Shown in pieces: positions 59,852 through 64,000 of a DNA stretch of 64,000 bases. The notes below the pieces were generated by a model. The model was not told the origin of the DNA. It made no database searches and was given only the letters and a program-made list of their open reading frames with translations. This DNA is from Metallyticus violacea (taxonomy: Eukaryota > Arthropoda > Insecta > Mantodea > Metallyticidae). Location: positions 71,354,501 through 71,418,500 of the forward strand of contig CM060831.1 in NCBI GenBank assembly GCA_030762175.1, given 5' to 3'. Position 1 is the first letter of the stretch; each line of letters opens with the position of its first letter. The position numbers were made by a program, and so were the translations under genes.

Positions 59852-60396
59852 AAATTAACACTAATAATAAAAGTAGATAAGGATAAAACACAGAGAAAGA
59901 GTCACACTTGAGATCGCTATATTTCGAACTACTGCGAGTTCTTCAATGGCAAGAAGCTAGACAAGTGAAAGTGATAAAAGTAAATATTGAGTATCGAAGG
60001 TAACGTTATGCATGGAAACAGATGAAACTAGAAATGAGAGTGTGGGAAGAAAAAAACTAATATGTAAGATTTAAACCAGGAGGTATACGCGCTTTATGTA
60101 AAAATATAGCTGCCATTTCTCTATCTCTGAGTAAACTTTCACAGCATTGTGTAGGTAAAGCATCAATAAGAGTTAGACTAAAAGCATCATCAAAATCCTT
60201 ACAGTGAGATAAGGCATGTTGGGCAACTGGCAAGGGAGACTGTTTAACAGAACGTCTATGATTGTTCATGCGTAACGAAACAACAGTAGAAGTTAAACCA
60301 ATATAAAATGTTTTGCAAAGCTTACAAGATAACATATATACGACGTTCTTGGAAGAACAGGTAGCAAATGAAGAAATGTTGAATTCCTTGGATAAA
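59852..60396 (-). repeat. Inverted repeat arm 1 of the Penelope-like element
   Basis: About 545 bp covering the last ~115 codons of the coding region (GIY-YIG part) and the 3' tail. It is highly similar in reverse to 62363-62906, differing by scattered substitutions and a few small indels. Confidence 0.9.
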
Positions 60397-61745
60397 TTAG
60401 GGCTATGGAATGATTTGCACGGCATAATTAGTGCACAGGTTTTACATTTAGGACGTTGGCAAGGATACGAGCCAGCAAAGGGACGTGGTAAATTCGGAGA
60501 GGATAGGTTACGGCGAAATATACTTTTAAGGTTAGGGGGTGTTCTGAAAGTAAGGCGGGGTACAATTTTAGAAAAATCATTTAAAGATGGATACATTAAC
60601 AAAGTATCGTGACATTGTTTCAAAATAGGTCTGATGCTTTCAATTCCAGGCACGTAAGTAGTAACAAGGTTGATGAAGTTCTTGTTAGAGGTTTTAGGTT
60701 TGCATTGGAAAGTTTTGTGTGATGGGATTATACGAGATTTTAAAAGAGCGGAAGGATAATTTTGGTTTTGGAACTTTTGAGTTAGGTTTTTAATATACTT
60801 GTCAAGAGATGAAAAGTCGTTACAAAGACGATGATCACGGATTGAAAGAGAAAAAGGAATAGATCTGTTGATATGCAATGGATGACAACTATCAAAATGA
60901 AGATACTGTTGTAAATTGGTAGGCTTAATGTGCACAGACGTAAGGAAAGAGCCATTGCATAAAGAAATATCAATATGTAGGAAAGTAGCAGCATTGGGAG
61001 AGACAGAAGAAGTGAACTTAACTGAAAACTTGGAGTTAAGATTAGTAAGGAACTGCTCGAGAAATTCTGAGCCATGAGTCCAAAGCACAAATATATCATC
61101 AACATATCTCAGCCATAATAATGGTGCCAAAGGTTCTGACTTAAGAAATTCCTCCTCTAAGCGAGCCATAAAAAGATTGGCATAAGAAGGTGCCATTCTG
61201 GTGCCCATCGCAGTACCTTTAATTTGTAGATAATGTTTATTATCAAAACTAAACGCATTGCGAGTGAGGACCAGATAAGCAAGATGACAAATGAAATCTG
61301 TGGATGGGATATGAGGAGGTGCTCGAGAGTTCAAGAAATGTTTAACGGCAGCTAATCCTTCATGATGGGGGATGTTGGTATAGAGTGACGTCACATCGAT
61401 AGTGGCAAGAAGTATATCAGAGTGTGCCGTAAGGTCAACTTTCTTAAGTAAACTCAAAAAATGGAAGGAATATTTAATATAGGATGGCCTAGAAGTAACA
61501 AAAGGCTGTAACAAACAATCTACTAGAGCGGAAACACGTTCAGTAGGGGAATCGAAGCTGGCTACTATTGGGCGGCCTGGACAGTTCTCTTTGTGAATTT
61601 TAGGGAGAAAATATATGGTGGGAGTACGAGGGACATGAGGAGTAAGAAGAGTGATATCTTGGGAACTAAGTCCTTCTTCTGTACCAGAAGAAGCAATAAA
61701 AGAAGTTATTTCTTCATTAAACTTGACAGTTGGGTCGGAAGACAA
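60057..61745 (-). pseudogene. Penelope-like protein: reverse transcriptase plus GIY-YIG endonuclease
   Basis: The 562-residue frame holds the RT finger and palm: YFLPKIHK at 45-52, motif A TIDVTSLYTNIP at 115-126 (Asp117), motif B KGTAMGTRMAPSYANLF at 176-192, and the catalytic YVDD at 214-217. A cysteine linker (Cys429, Cys434, Cys437, Cys443) precedes the GIY-YIG nuclease: VYM at 469-471, YIG at 481-483, Arg492, His496 and Glu536. All expected catalytic residues are present. The first codon shown is TTG. The true frame continues upstream, but a TGA at 61776-61778 separates it from the N-terminal part. The protein would copy its RNA into DNA at a nick made by its own endonuclease. It looks intact apart from that stop. 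Confidence 0.92.
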
Positions 61746-61775
61746 TAGTTCATAATAAGTGACATTCTCAAGCTG

Positions 61776-62348
61776 TCAGTAAGCTTCAGCATTGTAAGAC
61801 GAAATGTCCTGTAGTACTACTGAGGACCCTTTATCAGCTGGAAGGATAATAACATCAGGATTATTAGATAATCTTTTAAGTGCTGATTTCTCACGTAAAG
61901 TTAAGTTGTCTTTAGGAGTGATCTTATCTAGAAATTTAGAATCACTGATCGAAGTTAAAAATCTGTTAATAAACATTTCTAAAGGATGGCTAGAAGGTAA
62001 AGAAGGAGGTTCAAGTTTGGAGGGAGAACGAAACTTGAGAAGGCAAGGAGTAACATTTGAAGTAGGCTGAGAAGATTTAGTATGCCAATAGTAACGCCAT
62101 CTTAAATTACAGCAAAATTTAACGCCATCAGAAACAAATTTAAGGCGATTAAATTTGGGAGTTGGGGCAAAAGATAATCCTTTTTGTAAAAGCAATGTAT
62201 CAGCATCAGAAAGTGAAATAGAAGATAAATTAACAACAGCAACATTACTAGTAGGAGAAGTACAAGGGGTACATTTGCTATTGGGCTGCTGGTATGCAGT
62301 ACTGGAGTAAAATTTAGATGGACGAGGTAAATTGAAAATAGAAGTCAA
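61776..62348 (-). pseudogene. N-terminal part of the same Penelope-like protein
   Basis: A 190-codon stretch in the same frame as the RT part. It carries the conserved N-terminal block NLSSISLSDADTLLLQKGLS near residues 40-60 and NNPDVIILPADKGSSVVL near 162-179, which leads into the RT fingers of Penelope-like proteins. It ends at TGA 61776-61778. The ten codons between this stop and the next listed frame stay open, so a single base change (for example CGA to TGA) explains the break. The upstream end is cut by a TAA at the junction with the inverted copy, and no ATG start is visible. Confidence 0.88.
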
Positions 62349-62362
62349 AATTTATTCATTTA

Positions 62363-62906
62363 TTTATCCAAGGAATTCAACATTTCTTCATTTGCTATCT
62401 GTTCTTCCAAGAACGTCGTATATATGTTATCTTGTAAGCTTTGTAAAGCATTTTATATTGGTTTAACTTCTACTGTTGTTTCGTTACGCATGAACAATGA
62501 TAGACGTTCTGTTAAAACCAAGTCTCCCTTGCCGGTTGCCCAACATGCCTTATCTCACTGTAAGGATTTTGATGATGCTTTTAGTCTCTTATTGATGCTT
62601 TACCTACACAATGCTGTGAAAGTTTACTCAGAGATAGAGAAATGGCAGCTATATTTTTACATAAAGCGCGTATACCTCCTGGTTTAAATCTTACATATTA
62701 GTTTTTTTCTTCCCACACTCTCATTTCTAGTTTCATCTGTTTCCATGCATAACGTTACCTTCGATACTCAATATTTACTTTTATCACTTTCACTTGTCTA
62801 GCTTCTTGCCATTGAAGAACTCGCAGTAGTTCGAAATATAGCGATCTCAAGTGTGACTCTTTCTCTGTGTTTTATCTTTATCTACTTTTATTATTAGTGT
62901 TAATTT
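62363..62906 (+). repeat. Inverted repeat arm 2: reversed copy of GIY-YIG region and tail
   Basis: Encodes, on the plus strand, MLSCKLCKAFYIGLTSTVVS and a following stretch of the GIY-YIG domain. Small indels (extra bases near 62517, about four bases lost near 62585) throw it out of frame, so it is not functional on its own. The tail continues to GTGTTAATTT at 62906. Confidence 0.9.
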
Positions 62907-62974
62907 GTTACATTGTTAATAGTGTTTATTTATTTTTATTTTTCATTAATATATATGTATATATATATATACAC

Positions 62975-64000
62975 CTTAACACTGCAATATACCTACACCA
63001 ATATTTCCTGCATTGCAGATGTACAGCATTGAAACAAGCCAAGACGCCAAGAGCACGGTTCCCGCGTTGGCATAAGAGAGAATCCTTCCATGCCGTTATT
63101 TTGCTCATGTCAGATTTCAGGTTTCCAGATTCGTCTTGAGACGAGCTTTCGTATAACTGGAATTCGACTTTTTATATAGTTACATATTTTTTCATTGGAA
63201 TATACCTGTCTGAAATCTTAAAATGTAGACAATTAGACCACATATTGACGTCTAATGATATATATTTTAAATACTTCCAACAATAACACGTAATATTATG
63301 ATAATTACACATTTTAAATTAAATTAACAATCGTGCCAGATGCCGTTTATTTAAATGAATTATAGGAAATGAAAAAAAAATGTTATTTTAAGTTATACAA
63401 GCTTAAACTGAAAGTTGTGGATACACAAAGACATATCACACATAACTTTATCTTTTCCTGCTTGCTTGTCATCTTATCCTTCTTAAAAAAAACCCTTGCT
63501 TATTTCATAATGACAGCGTCACTATATCGTCTGAAGACATCTTAACTATTACCTTTTGTTAGCTGGTGTTGATAACGGCTTCCTTTTATTTTTATCCTTG
63601 GAAGAATTGTTTTTATTGCAAGAAGAATAGGCATTTCAAAATCGATGTATATTAGCGAGAATATTTTAGGTGTATTTTTTCACAAGCACTGAATATGTAT
63701 TTCTGAACTTTCTCAAAACTCTCCCCCTTTTTGTCAGGGAGTAGAAGAAAACGAGTGATATATATATATTAAAAACTCCATGCAAAGTAAATAATTGGTG
63801 GGACAGTTTTGCACAGCTTTTAAAAGTCTTATCTATGTATATATTTTCCATGCGATAGATGGTCCTTAGATTACTTTCCGTGGAAAACTCTACTATGTAG
63901 TTTTCAACATGATTCACTTTCATTTGTTGTTATCCTCTTTCATTTGTTAATACTGCACAATAGCTTAATTTTATAACAATATTCACGTAAATATTTCATT
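62975..64000. other. Intergenic, nothing recognised
   Basis: AT-rich. Frames at 62867-63139 and 63666-63923 show no domain. Confidence 0.4.

Larger units (their letters stand above)
59839..62974 (-). mobile_element. Penelope-like retroelement with inverted terminal copy
   Basis: One insertion bounded by TA runs (59839-59851 and about 62948-62971). From right to left it reads: an inverted partial copy of the element's 3' end (62363-62906), then the 5' side of the coding region, reverse transcriptase, GIY-YIG endonuclease, a 3' tail and the TA run. Penelope-like elements typically carry such partial inverted or tandem copies. The coding part is interrupted by one TGA only, so the insertion is fairly recent. 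The main body probably lacks its true 5' start, because the frame meets a stop just where the inverted copy begins. Confidence 0.9.

Noticed and set aside
60313..60612. 99-codon plus-strand frame over the Penelope-like gene
   Set aside because: Antisense shadow of the reverse transcriptase/endonuclease frame.

Overview
This is an AT-rich window from a repeat-laden animal nuclear genome. The repeats point to an arthropod, most likely an insect. The evidence is tRNA-headed SINEs, Tc1/mariner-type DNA elements with the DUF4817-type helix-turn-helix often seen in insects, an R1-like LINE, and a Penelope-like retroelement with a GIY-YIG endonuclease. I cannot fix the order or species. I found no host protein-coding gene, no functional tRNA or rRNA gene, and nothing bacterial or organellar. 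Almost every short open frame is either chance or a piece of a mobile element.

Layout, left to right. 0.8-3.6 kb holds a poly(A)-tailed SINE (family B), a Penelope tail hairpin and a rearranged family A SINE. 3.8-4.5 kb is a dead mariner transposase. 6.1-20 kb carries several copies of a tRNA-derived SINE (family A), including a head-to-head pair and a SINE-in-SINE nest. 23-25 kb is a dead R1-like LINE split by a SINE. 27.4-28.4 kb is an LTR remnant followed by three tandem primer-binding sites. 30.4-31.1 kb and 54.5-55.1 kb are two copies of one Tc1-like element that keeps only its DNA-binding region. 32-34 kb has a composite tRNA-headed repeat and a dead Tc1-like transposase. 37.3 kb has a small cluster of promoter-type palindromes. 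41.4-43.2 kb is a dead non-LTR element, 46.1-46.9 kb a second LTR with PBS, and 49.7-50.4 kb a DNA element with terminal inverted repeats and a TA target duplication. 56-58 kb has more SINEs and tRNA-headed repeats. 59.8-63.0 kb is the best-preserved element.

The highlight is that last element, a Penelope-like element on the minus strand. Its reading frame of about 750 codons is interrupted by one in-frame TGA and no frameshift. Its reverse transcriptase and GIY-YIG residues are intact. It is capped by an inverted copy of about 545 bp of its own 3' end, and the whole structure sits in a TA dinucleotide run. Related tail fragments occur at 1.9 kb and 51.1 kb.

The window therefore reads as layers of retroposition and cut-and-paste insertion. 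Target-site duplications are still legible for five insertions (6.37, 29.4, 47.7, 54.5 and 56.2 kb), and a TA-flanked one at 49.7 kb. All identifications come from reading the sequence by eye. Family names are given only as far as the motifs allow.
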